From Alphaproteobacteria bacterium (GTDB lineage: Bacteria > Pseudomonadota > Alphaproteobacteria > ATCC43930 > CGMCC-115725), in the NCBI GenBank assembly GCA_030041335.1, contig JASHOB010000153.1:1-49945 (forward strand): a stretch of 49,945 nt of DNA, in the 5' to 3' direction. Numbering within the stretch: position 1 is the first letter of the stretch; each line of letters starts with the position of its first letter. Below the pieces are notes generated by a model, which made no database searches, was not told the origin of the DNA, and saw nothing but the letters and a program-made list of their open reading frames with translations. Shown here in pieces: positions 1-8,896 of this stretch. A program made the position numbers and the translations under genes.

Positions 1-1
1 G

Positions 2-316
2 AGAAACGGAGGGCAGCTCGACGCCATCTATTACGCGCCGACCCATCCCACCGAGGCCAAGGGCCGTTTCCGTCGCGCTTCCGATTGGCGCAAGCCCGGG
101 CCGGGCATGTTTGTCCAAGCAGGGCGCGATCTGCTGCTCGATTTGACGGCGTCGCTCAGCATCGGCAACGAGCAGCGCGACATTGATGCGAGCCGCAACG
201 CCGGCATTCCCGACCTGTTCCTGCTCGATCCCAGCGCTCCCGCGCCGACACGGCGCGATGATTGCGTGGTGGTGCCGAAGCTGCTCGACGTGCTGGCGTT
301 GCTCGCCAACCCCTGA
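2..316 (+). CDS. HAD-IIIA phosphatase, GmhB-like (3' part only)
   Basis: The gene enters from the left edge; about 104 C-terminal residues are visible, ending at TGA 314-316. The fragment has the order seen in D-glycero-D-manno-heptose-1,7-bisphosphate 7-phosphatase and the HisB N-domain: an IYYAPTHP segment, a RKPGPGM motif (residues 29-35 of the fragment) supplying the HAD motif III lysine, then IGNEQRD and an AGI segment for motif IV. Two departures are visible. The zinc-ligand cysteines that GmhB carries in the YYCPHHP and CDCRKP segments are replaced (Ala, Ser, Trp), and the usual GD of motif IV reads GN, with a later Asp kept. It is probably a sugar-phosphate phosphatase of this family that lacks the zinc site; the substrate cannot be named. 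The nucleophile motif lies outside the window. Confidence 0.7.
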   Translation, partial: RNGGQLDAIYYAPTHPTEAKGRFRRASDWRKPGPGMFVQAGRDLLLDLTASLSIGNEQRDIDASRNAGIPDLFLLDPSAPAPTRRDDCVVVPKLLDVLALLANP

Positions 317-420
317 TCCGCGGCTCGCCAAGCGAGCGAGACGCGTCCGCGCGCGTTCCTGGTACCCTGTTTGGGCTTCAAACTTGCCATTCGCCGGGCG
401 CGGTGGTTCCCTCTCCCGCA

Positions 421-1218
421 ATGCCGATGCTCGCTTTCGATCTTTTGGTGCTCGCCTGTCTCGTGCCGGCGGCGCTGGTACGCTGGCGGACGAACGATGC
501 GCGCGACGTCTGGTTCTTGGCCGCGCTTGCGCTCGCCACGGCGGGGCCGGTGCTCGATGTCGCGATGCAATTCGCCGGTCGTTGGGCCACCAGTTTCGCT
601 GCCTCGCTATGGCTGACGGTCGCGGTCACGATGATCTTGTTTTGGGGCTTGATGGTGGTGGAGAGGCCGAGCTGGCGGCTGACGCCGATTTTAGTGTCGG
701 TGCTGTTCCTGCTGGGACTGTTGGCGACGGTGTGGCAGCGCGATCGTGGCCGGCCGCTCGCGGCGACCCTGTCGGCCGGTTGGCTCGACGCCCATATCGT
801 GTTCGCCATCCTGACCTATGGACTGATCACCCTCGGTGCGGTCGCCGGCATCGCGGTTCTGGTGCAGGAGCAGGCGTTGAAATCGAAACGCCGTGGCCGC
901 CTGTCACGGCTTCTGCCGGCCATCGCCGATGCCGAGCGTGCGGAAGTCCGCCTGTTGATTGGCGCCGAGCTGGTGCTCGCCCTCGGTCTCTTAAGCGGCG
1001 CCGCCGCCGAGTTGCTGTTGGCCCACAGCGTGATGCCGCTCGATCACAAGATTGGCTTTTCGCTCGCCGCCTTTGTGGTGCTGGGTGCGGTACTGCTGAT
1101 GAGATGGCAGGCAGGGATGCGCGGCAGGCGCGCGGCGCGTTGGGCGCTTTTGGCCTATCTCTTGCTCACACTCGCCTATCCCGGTGTCAAGTTCGTTACA
1201 GACGTATTGATGGTTTAA
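421..1218 (+). CDS. YpjD/CcsA-family cytochrome c assembly-type membrane protein
   Basis: 265 residues with about eight hydrophobic segments, beginning immediately with MPMLAFDLLVLACLV. The middle segment LDAHIVFAILTYG...VLVQEQALK and the later HSVMPLDHKIGFSLAAF match the CcsA/HemX/YpjD inner-membrane family, where conserved histidines sit at the heme-facing ends of helices. E. coli YpjD itself is poorly characterised; the family is linked to cytochrome c maturation by sequence only. The ATG at 421 is chosen because the open frame upstream (from 262) is hydrophilic, overlaps the preceding gene and does not resemble the family. ATG 427 is also possible and no clear Shine-Dalgarno is seen. An AT-richer gap separates it from dusB. 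Confidence 0.75.
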   Translation: MPMLAFDLLVLACLVPAALVRWRTNDARDVWFLAALALATAGPVLDVAMQFAGRWATSFAASLWLTVAVTMILFWGLMVVERPSWRLTPILVSVLFLLGLLATVWQRDRGRPLAATLSAGWLDAHIVFAILTYGLITLGAVAGIAVLVQEQALKSKRRGRLSRLLPAIADAERAEVRLLIGAELVLALGLLSGAAAELLLAHSVMPLDHKIGFSLAAFVVLGAVLLMRWQAGMRGRRAARWALLAYLLLTLAYPGVKFVTDVLMV

Positions 1219-1265
1219 TTGAATGCGGTGCGACAAAGACGGCTCTGCGCCCAATAATTTTCTTA

Positions 1266-1293
1266 TTGCGCAGTGCAACAAAGCCGCTATCAT
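1266..1293 (+). promoter_or_regulatory. Candidate sigma-70 promoter for dusB-ntrBC
   Basis: TTGCGC (1266-1271), a 16-bp spacer and TATCAT (1288-1293) lie in an AT-richer gap 23 bp before the dusB start. It is the only plausible promoter directly upstream of the nitrogen-regulatory operon. Assigned by eye; no start site is known. Confidence 0.35.
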
Positions 1294-1315
1294 GCATATT
1301 CAATAAGCATATGCC

Positions 1316-2317
1316 GTGACTGCACAAAAAATGAGCATTGCGGTTGGGACCGTGACTTTGTCGCAACCGGTGCTACTCGCACCGATGTCGGGGGTGACTG
1401 ATCTGCCGTTCCGCCGGCTGGTGAAACGTCACGGTGCCGGGTTGGTCATTTCCGAGATGATCGCGAGCGCCGCCATGATCCGCGAGAGCCGCCGCAGCCT
1501 GACCATGGCTGCGACCGAACCCGAGGAGCAGCCGATGGCGGTACAGCTTGCCGGCTGCGAGCCCGACGACCTCGCCGAAGCGGCGAAGCTCAATGAGGAT
1601 CGCGGCGCCGCCATGATCGACATCAATTTCGGCTGTCCGGTGAAGAAAGTCGTCAACGGCCATGCCGGGTCGGCGCTGATGCGCGACGAGGTCAAGGCGG
1701 CGCGGCTTCTCGAAGCGACGGTGAAGGCGGTGCGCCTGCCGGTAACCTTGAAAATGCGCACCGGCTGGGACGATCGCAGCCGCAACGCGCCCGAGCTGGC
1801 GCGCATCGCGGAACAAAGCGGCATCCGCATGATCACGGTACACGGTCGGACGCGCTGTCAGTTCTATGCCGGCAATGCCGATTGGGCCTTCGTTCGCGAA
1901 GTGAAGGAGCGGGTTCGGATTCCGGTGATCGTCAATGGCGACATCGTGTCGTTCGCCGATGCGCGCCGGGCGCTGGAACTGTCGGGCGCCGACGGCGTCA
2001 TGATCGGCCGCGGCTCTTATGGCCGGCCCTGGTTTCCGTGTCAGGTTGCGCGCCACATTGCCGGCGGCGAGCCATTGCCTGACCCGCCGCTCGATGTCCA
2101 GCGCGACATCGTGCTCGAGCACTATCGCGCCATGCTGTCGCATTACGGCACCGACGCCGGCGTGCGCATCGCCCGCAAGCATATCGGCTGGTATTCGAAG
2201 GGTCTGCCAGGCTCGGCCGAATTCCGCCACGCCGTCAACCAGATCGACGACTGGGAGCGTGTCATCGAGGCAATCCGCGTCTTCTACGACGCATTGAGTG
2301 AACGGCAGGCGGGCTGA
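1316..2317 (+). CDS. dusB: tRNA-dihydrouridine synthase DusB (NifR3)
   Basis: FMN-dependent enzyme that reduces uridine to dihydrouridine in the tRNA D-loop. The 333-residue product has the family order: [15 protein letters not shown] near the N-terminus, INFGCPVKK (the catalytic cysteine segment, about residues 103-111), [25 protein letters not shown] and GVMIGRG. Length is normal for DusB. As in Rhodobacter and Azospirillum, where it was called nifR3, it is the first gene of the ntrBC operon: its TGA (2315-2317) is one base before the ATG of ntrB. The start may be GTG 1316 or ATG 1331; neither has a strong ribosome-binding site, and both leave the [12 protein letters not shown] core intact. 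Confidence 0.95.
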   Translation: MTAQKMSIAVGTVTLSQPVLLAPMSGVTDLPFRRLVKRHGAGLVISEMIASAAMIRESRRSLTMAATEPEEQPMAVQLAGCEPDDLAEAAKLNEDRGAAMIDINFGCPVKKVVNGHAGSALMRDEVKAARLLEATVKAVRLPVTLKMRTGWDDRSRNAPELARIAEQSGIRMITVHGRTRCQFYAGNADWAFVREVKERVRIPVIVNGDIVSFADARRALELSGADGVMIGRGSYGRPWFPCQVARHIAGGEPLPDPPLDVQRDIVLEHYRAMLSHYGTDAGVRIARKHIGWYSKGLPGSAEFRHAVNQIDDWERVIEAIRVFYDALSERQAG

Positions 2318-2318
2318 G

Positions 2319-3437
2319 ATGGCGAAGAACGGCGCGCAACGCGGAATTCCCCGCTTTGACATCGAGCCGGCCGCGATCTTGGCGGCGCTGCCCGATCCGG
2401 TGCTGGTGGTCGATACCGGGAACCGCCTCCATTATGCCAATACCGCGGCCGAGCAGTTTTTCGCGCTGTCGGCCGCAAGCCTCCACGGTCTGCCACTCGA
2501 TCAAATACTGCCACCGGACAGTCCGGTGACGACGCTCATCGAATCGGTGCGCCGGACCGGGCACAGCGTCTCCGAGTATGGGGTGTTGATCGAGAGTCCG
2601 CGGCTGCGCTCGCACACCGTTACGATCCAGGCCACGCCCATTGCCGAGGATCGCGGCGACGTGGTGGTGCTGCTGCAGCAGCGCTCGATGGCCGACAAGA
2701 TCGACCGTCAGCTCACCCATCGCAACGCGGCGCGCTCGGTCACGGCAATGGCGGCAATGCTGGCGCATGAAGTGAAGAATCCGCTCTCCGGAATCCGCGG
2801 CGCGGCGCAGCTCCTCGAAGAGAATGCCTCCCAGCCCGACCGCGAATTGACGCACCTCATTTGCGACGAGGCCGACCGGATCTGCGCGCTGGTCGACCGC
2901 ATGGAGGTATTTTCCGACCGCCGCCCGATCGAACGCAGCCCGGTCAACATTCATGAGGTGCTCGACCGCGCACGGCTCCTGGCCCAGAACGGCTTCGCGC
3001 GCCATGTCCGCTTTGTCGCCGATTACGATCCGTCGCTGCCGCCGGTGCACGGCAACCGGGACCTCCTGATCCAGACCTTCCTTAATCTGGTGAAGAACGC
3101 GGCCGAGGCGGTGCCGGCTCAGGGTGGCGAAATCCAGCTCGCGACCGCCTACCAGCACGGCGTGCGTCTCGCCGTGCCGGGCAGCGATGATCGTGTCCAT
3201 CTGCCGCTGGTCGTGTCGATCATCGACAATGGCGAGGGCGTGCCGGAGGATCTGCGCGCTCATCTCTTCGATCCGTTTGTCACCACCAAACACAACGGCA
3301 CCGGCCTCGGCTTGGCGCTGGTGGCCAAGGTGGTGAATGATCATGGCGGCGTTATCGAGTTTGACAGCCAGCCGCGTCGCACCGTCTTCCGCGTCTGCCT
3401 GCCCATGGCGACGCAACAGGTTTCAGAGGCAGCATGA
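2319..3437 (+). CDS. ntrB: Nitrogen regulation sensor kinase NtrB
   Basis: Cytoplasmic histidine kinase/phosphatase that sets the phosphorylation of NtrC, normally under PII control. The 372-residue product has an N-terminal PAS domain ([13 protein letters not shown]), the phospho-acceptor box [17 protein letters not shown] (His at about 150), an N box NLVKNAAEA, a G1 box DNGEGVP and a G2 box GTGLGLA. There is no membrane segment. ATG 2319 is preferred over GTG 2298, which lies inside dusB. The end overlaps the start of ntrC by four bases, implying coupling. Length and domain order are typical. Confidence 0.95.
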   Translation: MAKNGAQRGIPRFDIEPAAILAALPDPVLVVDTGNRLHYANTAAEQFFALSAASLHGLPLDQILPPDSPVTTLIESVRRTGHSVSEYGVLIESPRLRSHTVTIQATPIAEDRGDVVVLLQQRSMADKIDRQLTHRNAARSVTAMAAMLAHEVKNPLSGIRGAAQLLEENASQPDRELTHLICDEADRICALVDRMEVFSDRRPIERSPVNIHEVLDRARLLAQNGFARHVRFVADYDPSLPPVHGNRDLLIQTFLNLVKNAAEAVPAQGGEIQLATAYQHGVRLAVPGSDDRVHLPLVVSIIDNGEGVPEDLRAHLFDPFVTTKHNGTGLGLALVAKVVNDHGGVIEFDSQPRRTVFRVCLPMATQQVSEAA

Positions 3438-4867
3438 CCGCCGCGACCATCCTTGTTGCCGATGATGACCGCGCGATCCGCACGGTGCTGACCCAGGCCC
3501 TGGCGCGGCTCGGCTACGACGTTCGCACCACCGGCAACGCGGCAATGCTGTGGCGTTGGGTCGCGGATGGCGTCGGCGACCTGGTGATAACCGACGTGGT
3601 GATGCCTGACGAGAACGGGCTCGATCTCATTCCGCGCATCAAGAAGCTGCGCCCCGAGCTTCGGGTGATCGCCATGAGCGCGCAGAACACGCTGTTGACG
3701 GCGGTAAAGGCGACCGAGCGCGGCGCCTTCGAATATCTGCCCAAGCCCTTCGACCTGCGCGAATTGGTCAATGTCGTGCAGCGCGCGCTGACGGCGCCGG
3801 CAGCCGCCCCTGCCGCCAGCGGCGAAGAAGCGGAGGAGCAGCTGCCGCTGATCGGCCGCTCGCCGGCGATGCAGGAAATTTACCGGATCCTGGCGCGGCT
3901 CATGCAGACGGACCTTACCGTGATGATCGTCGGCGAAAGCGGCACCGGCAAGGAACTGGTGGCGCGCGCGCTCCATGACTACGGCAAGCGGCGCAACGGT
4001 CCTTTCGTCGCCGTCAACATGGCGGCAATCCCGCGCGAGCTGATCGAGAGCGATCTCTTTGGTCATGAGAAGGGCTCCTTCACCGGCGCCCATGCGCGCG
4101 GCATCGGCAAGTTCGAGCAGGCGCAAGGCGGCACTCTCTTTCTCGACGAGATCGGCGACATGCCGCTTGAAGCGCAGACACGCTTGCTCCGGGTGCTGCA
4201 GACCGGCGAATACACCACCATCGGCGGCCGCGTTCCCATCCGCGCCGATGTCCGCGTCATTGCCGCCACCCACCGCGACCTGCGCCAGCTCATCCGTCAG
4301 GCGCTGTTCCGCGAGGATCTGTTCTACAGACTTAACGTCGTGCCCATCCGCCTGCCCCCTCTGCGCGAGCGCACCGAGGACGTGGCGGCGCTGGCGCGGC
4401 ACTTCTTTTCTTTGGCGCACCAGGAAGGACTGCCGCTCAAATCGCTCGACACCGCGGCGATGGAGCGGCTCAAGTCCTATCGCTGGCCGGGCAATGTGCG
4501 CGAACTCGAAAACCTGATACGCCGGCTCGCCGCACTCTATTCGCAGGAAGTGATCGGCCTCGACATCATCGAGGCGGAACTTGCCGAGACGGCGCCCAAC
4601 GGTAACGGCGAGCCGGCCAATGAGGGGCTGAGCGGCGCCGCCGAACGCCACTTGCGCGATTATTTCGCCGCCCACAAGGGCAGCCTGCCGCCCTCAGGCC
4701 TTTATGACCGGGTATTGCGCGAGATTGAACGGCCGCTCATTCAATTGACGCTCGGCGCGACGCGCGGGAACCAGCTGAAGGCGGCGCAGCTTCTCGGCCT
4801 TAACCGCAACACGCTGCGCAAGAAAATCCGCGAATTGGACATCGATATCGCCCGCGGCCTAAAATAG
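3434..4867 (+). CDS. ntrC: Sigma-54 response regulator NtrC, with GSFTGA loop
   Basis: Nitrogen assimilation activator of sigma-54 promoters. Residues 1-120 are a receiver domain (acidic cluster D10-D12, phospho-acceptor D54, K104). Residues about 138-380 are an AAA+ domain with Walker A GESGTGKE (167-174) and Walker [12 protein letters not shown]. The C-terminus is a Fis-type helix-turn-helix ([17 protein letters not shown]). The loop that touches sigma-54, normally GAFTGA, reads GSFTGA (214-219; bases 4073-4090). The other motifs look intact, so I expect a working activator, though this Ala is nearly invariant in NtrC. It is translationally coupled to ntrB. Length (477) is normal. Confidence 0.95.
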   Translation: MTAATILVADDDRAIRTVLTQALARLGYDVRTTGNAAMLWRWVADGVGDLVITDVVMPDENGLDLIPRIKKLRPELRVIAMSAQNTLLTAVKATERGAFEYLPKPFDLRELVNVVQRALTAPAAAPAASGEEAEEQLPLIGRSPAMQEIYRILARLMQTDLTVMIVGESGTGKELVARALHDYGKRRNGPFVAVNMAAIPRELIESDLFGHEKGSFTGAHARGIGKFEQAQGGTLFLDEIGDMPLEAQTRLLRVLQTGEYTTIGGRVPIRADVRVIAATHRDLRQLIRQALFREDLFYRLNVVPIRLPPLRERTEDVAALARHFFSLAHQEGLPLKSLDTAAMERLKSYRWPGNVRELENLIRRLAALYSQEVIGLDIIEAELAETAPNGNGEPANEGLSGAAERHLRDYFAAHKGSLPPSGLYDRVLREIERPLIQLTLGATRGNQLKAAQLLGLNRNTLRKKIRELDIDIARGLK

Positions 4868-4912
4868 CCGCGTGAGGGAATCGCGAGCAAAGGGGTGCCC
4901 GTTCTTGTCCTC

Positions 4913-4927
4913 CTCTCTTGCCGAGAG
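4913..4927 (+). repeat. Small inverted repeat CTCTC/GAGAG in the ntrC-ntrY spacer
   Basis: CTCTC (4913-4917) and GAGAG (4923-4927) flank a 5-base loop. It is the first of two CT/GA-rich palindromes in the 180-bp spacer between ntrC and ntrY. Such CT/GA palindromes resemble dispersed intergenic repeats common in alphaproteobacteria; copy number cannot be judged from one window. Confidence 0.35.
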
Positions 4928-5022
4928 CGAGGGCCGGAGGACGGCACGGGTATGGCCCGGTTGGGGTGGGGCTCGGCACCAATATCCGCCGCCGGTTCCG
5001 GCCGCCCCGGCTCTACGCTTCT

Positions 5023-5041
5023 CTCCCCCTCGCCGGGGGAG
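5023..5041 (+). promoter_or_regulatory. Perfect 7-bp hairpin containing the ntrY Shine-Dalgarno
   Basis: CTCCCCC (5023-5029), loop TCGCC, GGGGGAG (5035-5041). The right arm is also the best ribosome-binding site for the TTG at 5048 (six-base gap). Folding of the mRNA would hide the site, so ntrY translation may depend on opening this stem. The repeat could alternatively be a genomic palindrome that happens to supply an SD. Confidence 0.5.
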
Positions 5042-5047
5042 CGCAAT

Positions 5048-7285
5048 TTGACCGCAGGTATCGCTTCCGAGCGCGCCGGTTCGCTAGCGCGCTTATGGTC
5101 GTGGGCGAAGCGCGTCAACCTCGCCTATAAGTTCGCGGTCGTGCTGGCGGTCGCGGTGGTGGCATCGGCGATCGGCACCTACAGCGCCGTGTTGGGCATC
5201 CCGCCCTTCGGCAATCACGCCACGATCAACCAGCTGTTTTTACTGCTGAACCTGATTCTGGTGTTGCCGCTCTGCGGCATCATCTTCTGGCGCGTGGCGC
5301 AGGTTTGGGCGGAACGGCGGCGCGGCCTCGCCGGTTCCCGCCTCCACATCCGACTGGTGCTGTTGTTCGGCCTGGTGGCGGTGATTCCAACCATCATCGT
5401 GGCGGTGTTTTCCTATTTGCTTTTCAGCTTCGGCGTTCAGTCCTGGTTTTCGGAGCGGGTGCGCACGGCCTTGTCGGAGTCGCTCGCGGTCGCCGAGGGC
5501 TACCTGCACGAGCACCAAAACACGATTCGCGCGGACGTCGGCAGCATGGCGGCGGATCTCGAACGCGATTCGCAGTTCCTCATTATGGAGCCGGAGCGGT
5601 TCGGCCAGATGGTGGAGGCGCAGGCGGCGCTGCGGTCGCTGACCGAGGCAGTGGTATTCGACGGCGAAGGCCGCATCCTCGCCCGTTCCGGCCTGACCGC
5701 GTCGCTCGAATTGGAGGCCGTGCCGGAGGGCGCCATCCAACAGGCCAATGCCGGCAATATCGCGGTGATGACGTCTGATAACGACGACCGCGTGCGCGCG
5801 CTGGTCAAGCTCCCGGATTTCGGCGATGTCTATCTTTATGTCGGCCGCTTCATCGATCCGACCGTGATCGCCCACATGCAGCAGACACAAAGCGCGGTGG
5901 CGCAGTATCAAAAGCTGGAGGGCGAACGCTCGCAATTCCAATATGCACTCTCGATCCTGTTTCTCGTGGTCGGGCTGCTGCTGCTGACAGGCGCGGTCTG
6001 GGCGGGGCTGACCTTCGCGACCCGTATGGCGCGGCCGATTTCCTCCCTGGCCGCGGCGGCCGAGCAGGTCCGCGGCGGCGATCTCACGGCGCGCGTGCCC
6101 GAGGGGGGTGACGACGAGTTCGGTTCGCTGTCGCGCGCCTTCAACCGGATGACGCATCAACTGGAGACGCAACGCGCCGAACTGGTCGCCGCCAACCGCC
6201 AACTCGACGACCGGCGTCGTTTCACCGAGACGGTTTTGGCCGGCGTGTCGGCCGGGGTGATCGGCCTCGATCAGCGGGGACGCATCAATCTGCCAAACCG
6301 CTCGGCCTCGCTGCTGCTGGCGACCGATCTCGATCAGCGCGTCGGACAGGAGCTCGTTGCTTCGGTTCCCGAGATGGCCGGCCTGTTCGAGGAAGTGCGC
6401 CGCCGCCCCGAACGGCTGGCGCAGGCGCAGATCGAACTGACGCGGCATCACCGTTCCCAGACTCTGCTGGTGCGCATCGCCGCCGAGCGCGTCGATGGCG
6501 AGGTCAACGGTTACATCGTCACGTTCGACGACATCACCGAACTGGTGTCGGCCCAGCGCAAGGCGGCGTGGGCGGACGTCGCGCGCCGCATCGCGCACGA
6601 GATCAAGAATCCGCTGACCCCGATCCAGTTGTCGGCCGAGCGTCTGAAACGCAAATACGCGCGCGAGATCGCGAACGATCCCGAGACTTTCGCCAATTGC
6701 ACCGACACGATCATCCGTCACGTCGGCGATATCGGCCGCATGGTCGATGAATTTTCCTCCTTTGCCCGCATGCCGGCACCATTAATGAAGGAAGAGGATT
6801 TGGTGGAGCTGGTGCGTCAGGCGGTGTTCCTGCAGCGCACCTCGACACCGGAGATTCGTTTCAGAGTCGACGTGCCGGATCGCGTGATGGTGTATTGCGA
6901 CGCGCGGCAGGTCGGCCAAGCCTTGGTCAATATTCTGAAAAACGCCGCGGAATCGATCCAGGGCCGCGACGACGGCGCGCCGCCCGGCGAGATCGTGGTC
7001 GTCGTCACCGCCCTCCCGCAACAAATCCAGGTGAGCATCGCCGACAATGGTCGCGGCCTGCCGATCGAGGGTCGCGAGCGTCTCACCGAGCCTTATGTGA
7101 CGACGCGGGCCAAGGGCACCGGCCTCGGTCTCGCGATTGTCAAAAAGATCATGGAAGATCATCACGGGGAATTGCTGTTGGAAGATCGGGAGGGCGGCGG
7201 CGCTTGCGTGCGCTTGGTGTTCACTCGAAGCGCCGCGGCGGAGGAAGTAAAACCTGCTCCAGTGAGGGCGGCTCATGGCGCATGA
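5048..7285 (+). CDS. ntrY: Membrane sensor kinase NtrY
   Basis: Membrane histidine kinase of the NtrYX system, linked in other alphaproteobacteria to nitrogen, redox and envelope responses. From TTG 5048 it is 745 residues. Hydrophobic segments near the N-terminus (KFAVVLAVAVVASAIG, LFLLLNLILVLPLCGIIFW, LVLLFGLVAVIPTIIVAVFSYLLF) precede a periplasmic sensor region, a further helix (LSILFLVVGLLLLTGAVW), a HAMP linker (RMARPISSLAAAAEQV), a PAS domain, an H box (HEIKNPLTPIQLSAERL), an N box (NILKNAAES) and ATP boxes DNGRGLP and GTGLGLA. An in-frame GTG lies at 4895, but that leader is low-complexity and holds palindromes, whereas TTG 5048 has a GGGGGAG ribosome-binding site. The end overlaps ntrX by 11 bp. 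Confidence 0.92.
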   Translation: MTAGIASERAGSLARLWSWAKRVNLAYKFAVVLAVAVVASAIGTYSAVLGIPPFGNHATINQLFLLLNLILVLPLCGIIFWRVAQVWAERRRGLAGSRLHIRLVLLFGLVAVIPTIIVAVFSYLLFSFGVQSWFSERVRTALSESLAVAEGYLHEHQNTIRADVGSMAADLERDSQFLIMEPERFGQMVEAQAALRSLTEAVVFDGEGRILARSGLTASLELEAVPEGAIQQANAGNIAVMTSDNDDRVRALVKLPDFGDVYLYVGRFIDPTVIAHMQQTQSAVAQYQKLEGERSQFQYALSILFLVVGLLLLTGAVWAGLTFATRMARPISSLAAAAEQVRGGDLTARVPEGGDDEFGSLSRAFNRMTHQLETQRAELVAANRQLDDRRRFTETVLAGVSAGVIGLDQRGRINLPNRSASLLLATDLDQRVGQELVASVPEMAGLFEEVRRRPERLAQAQIELTRHHRSQTLLVRIAAERVDGEVNGYIVTFDDITELVSAQRKAAWADVARRIAHEIKNPLTPIQLSAERLKRKYAREIANDPETFANCTDTIIRHVGDIGRMVDEFSSFARMPAPLMKEEDLVELVRQAVFLQRTSTPEIRFRVDVPDRVMVYCDARQVGQALVNILKNAAESIQGRDDGAPPGEIVVVVTALPQQIQVSIADNGRGLPIEGRERLTEPYVTTRAKGTGLGLAIVKKIMEDHHGELLLEDREGGGACVRLVFTRSAAAEEVKPAPVRAAHGA

Positions 7286-8711
7286 CGTTTTGGTTGTCGA
7301 CGACGAGAAAGACATCCGCTCGCTCATTTGCGGCATTCTGAATGACGAGGGGTATGAGACACGCGGCGCCGCCAGCAGCGGCGAAGCGCTAGCGGCGATC
7401 CGCGCGCGACAGCCGTCGCTGGTGATCCTCGATATCTGGTTGCAGGGCAGCGAGCTCGACGGGCTCGAGATCCTGAAAATCGTCCGGCGCGACACCCCCA
7501 ATGTGCCGGTGTTGATGATCAGCGGCCACGGCACCATCGAGACCGCCGTTGCCGCCATCAAGATCGGAGCCTACGATTTTATCGAAAAACCGTTCAAGAC
7601 CGACCGGCTTCTGCTGTTTGTCGAGCGCGCCATCGAGGCGGCGCGGCTCAAACGCGAGAACGAGGAACTGCGTCTGCGCGCCGGCGGCGACGAGGAATTG
7701 ACTGGAGCCTCGACCAAGATATCGCAGCTGCGTCAGATCATCGATCGGGTCGCGCCGACGGGTAGCCGAATTCTGATCAGCGGTCCCGCAGGCGCGGGCA
7801 AGGAAGTGGTGGCGCGTCTCGTCCATAAGCGCTCGCGGCGGGTCGAGGGTCCGATGGTGGTGGTGAACAGCGCCCGGCTCGCGCCCGAGCGTTTCGAGAT
7901 CGAGCTGTTCGGCGCCGAAACCGGCGCCGCCGGGCCCGACAGTCCGCGCACCATCGGGCTCTTCGAACAAGCGCATGGCGGCACCCTGTTTCTCGACGAG
8001 GTCGCTGACATGCCGCCCGAGACGCAGGGCAAGATCGTACGCGCCTTGCAGGATTCGACCTTCAACCGTGTCGGCGGCACCAGGGTCACGGTCGATGTCC
8101 GCGTCATCGCCTCGACCAGCCGCGAGCTGCCGCTCGAGATCGCGGCGGGCCGGTTCCGCGAGGATCTCTATTATCGCCTCGCCGTGGTGCCGATCATCGT
8201 GCCGCCGCTGGTCGAACGACGGGAAGACATCCCGCTGCTCGCCGGTCATTTGATGCAGCGCGCGGCCACGGCCGCTCGTCTTGTGCCGCGGGCCTTCGGC
8301 GACGATGCTCTGGCGGCACTGCAATCCTATGATTGGCCGGGCAATGTCAGGCAATTGCGCAATGTGATGGAGTGGCTCTTGATCATGGCGCCCGGCGAAA
8401 CGCATCAGCCGATCCGCGCCGACATGCTGCCGGCGGAAATCGGGGGCAGCGGCCGGACGGCGCGCGGCGATCGCGCCGCCGAAATGATGAGCCTGCCGCT
8501 GCGCGAGGCCCGGGAAATGTTCGAGCGCGACTATCTTCTGGCGCAGGTCAGCCGCTTCGGCGGCAATATTTCGCGGACCGCGGCCTTTATCGGCATGGAG
8601 CGTTCGGCACTGCACCGCAAGCTCAAGTCGCTGGGCCTGTCGGAGCCCGAGCAGCGGTCGGCGAGCATTGGCGAACAGGCGGCGCCAATGGATATCCAGG
8701 CCGATGCCTAG
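7275..8711 (+). CDS. ntrX: Response regulator NtrX (lacks GAFTGA)
   Basis: Response regulator partner of NtrY, 478 residues. The receiver domain starts VLVVDDEKDIRSL, with LVILDIWL carrying the acceptor Asp and IEKPFK the conserved Lys. The AAA+ domain keeps Walker A (GPAGAGKE) and Walker B (GGTLFLDEV), but the GAFTGA loop is absent: the region reads ELFGAETGAAGPDSP. That loss is the known hallmark of alphaproteobacterial NtrX and suggests it does not activate sigma-54 polymerase. The C-terminus is a Fis-type helix-turn-helix (ISRTAAFIGMERSALHRKL). ATG 7275 has a GAGGGCGG site upstream and overlaps ntrY. Confidence 0.94.
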   Translation: MAHDVLVVDDEKDIRSLICGILNDEGYETRGAASSGEALAAIRARQPSLVILDIWLQGSELDGLEILKIVRRDTPNVPVLMISGHGTIETAVAAIKIGAYDFIEKPFKTDRLLLFVERAIEAARLKRENEELRLRAGGDEELTGASTKISQLRQIIDRVAPTGSRILISGPAGAGKEVVARLVHKRSRRVEGPMVVVNSARLAPERFEIELFGAETGAAGPDSPRTIGLFEQAHGGTLFLDEVADMPPETQGKIVRALQDSTFNRVGGTRVTVDVRVIASTSRELPLEIAAGRFREDLYYRLAVVPIIVPPLVERREDIPLLAGHLMQRAATAARLVPRAFGDDALAALQSYDWPGNVRQLRNVMEWLLIMAPGETHQPIRADMLPAEIGGSGRTARGDRAAEMMSLPLREAREMFERDYLLAQVSRFGGNISRTAAFIGMERSALHRKLKSLGLSEPEQRSASIGEQAAPMDIQADA

Positions 8712-8896
8712 ACGCGTCGTCGGGCGTCCGGCGCCGGCCGCCATGGAGCCACTTACACCGGAACCATCCGCTCTTGTGGCGCCAAGGGGAGCGCCGGCCC
8801 GGGATTGGCAAGCCCGGGGCGGCAACGAGCAGCGCCGGGCGTGCCGCACGCAGCGGCGTTGAGTCGCTTCGATCTGCCGGTGAACACCAACCGCTG
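8712..8896. other. Spacer between ntrX and the transaminase; no gene recognised
   Basis: 185 bp, GC-rich. In several relatives a trkA gene lies here; none is present. A short open frame crosses it but has low-complexity Pro/Ala/Arg content and no recognisable motif. No terminator with a T-run is seen. Confidence 0.5.

Noticed and set aside
5240-6721. Long minus-strand open frame opposite ntrY (and similar ones opposite most genes)
   Set aside because: High-GC shadow frames: Arg/His/Gln-rich, no motifs, and fully covered by well-supported genes.
7900-7950. Loss of GAFTGA in NtrX as a novelty
   Set aside because: This loss is a known feature of alphaproteobacterial NtrX.
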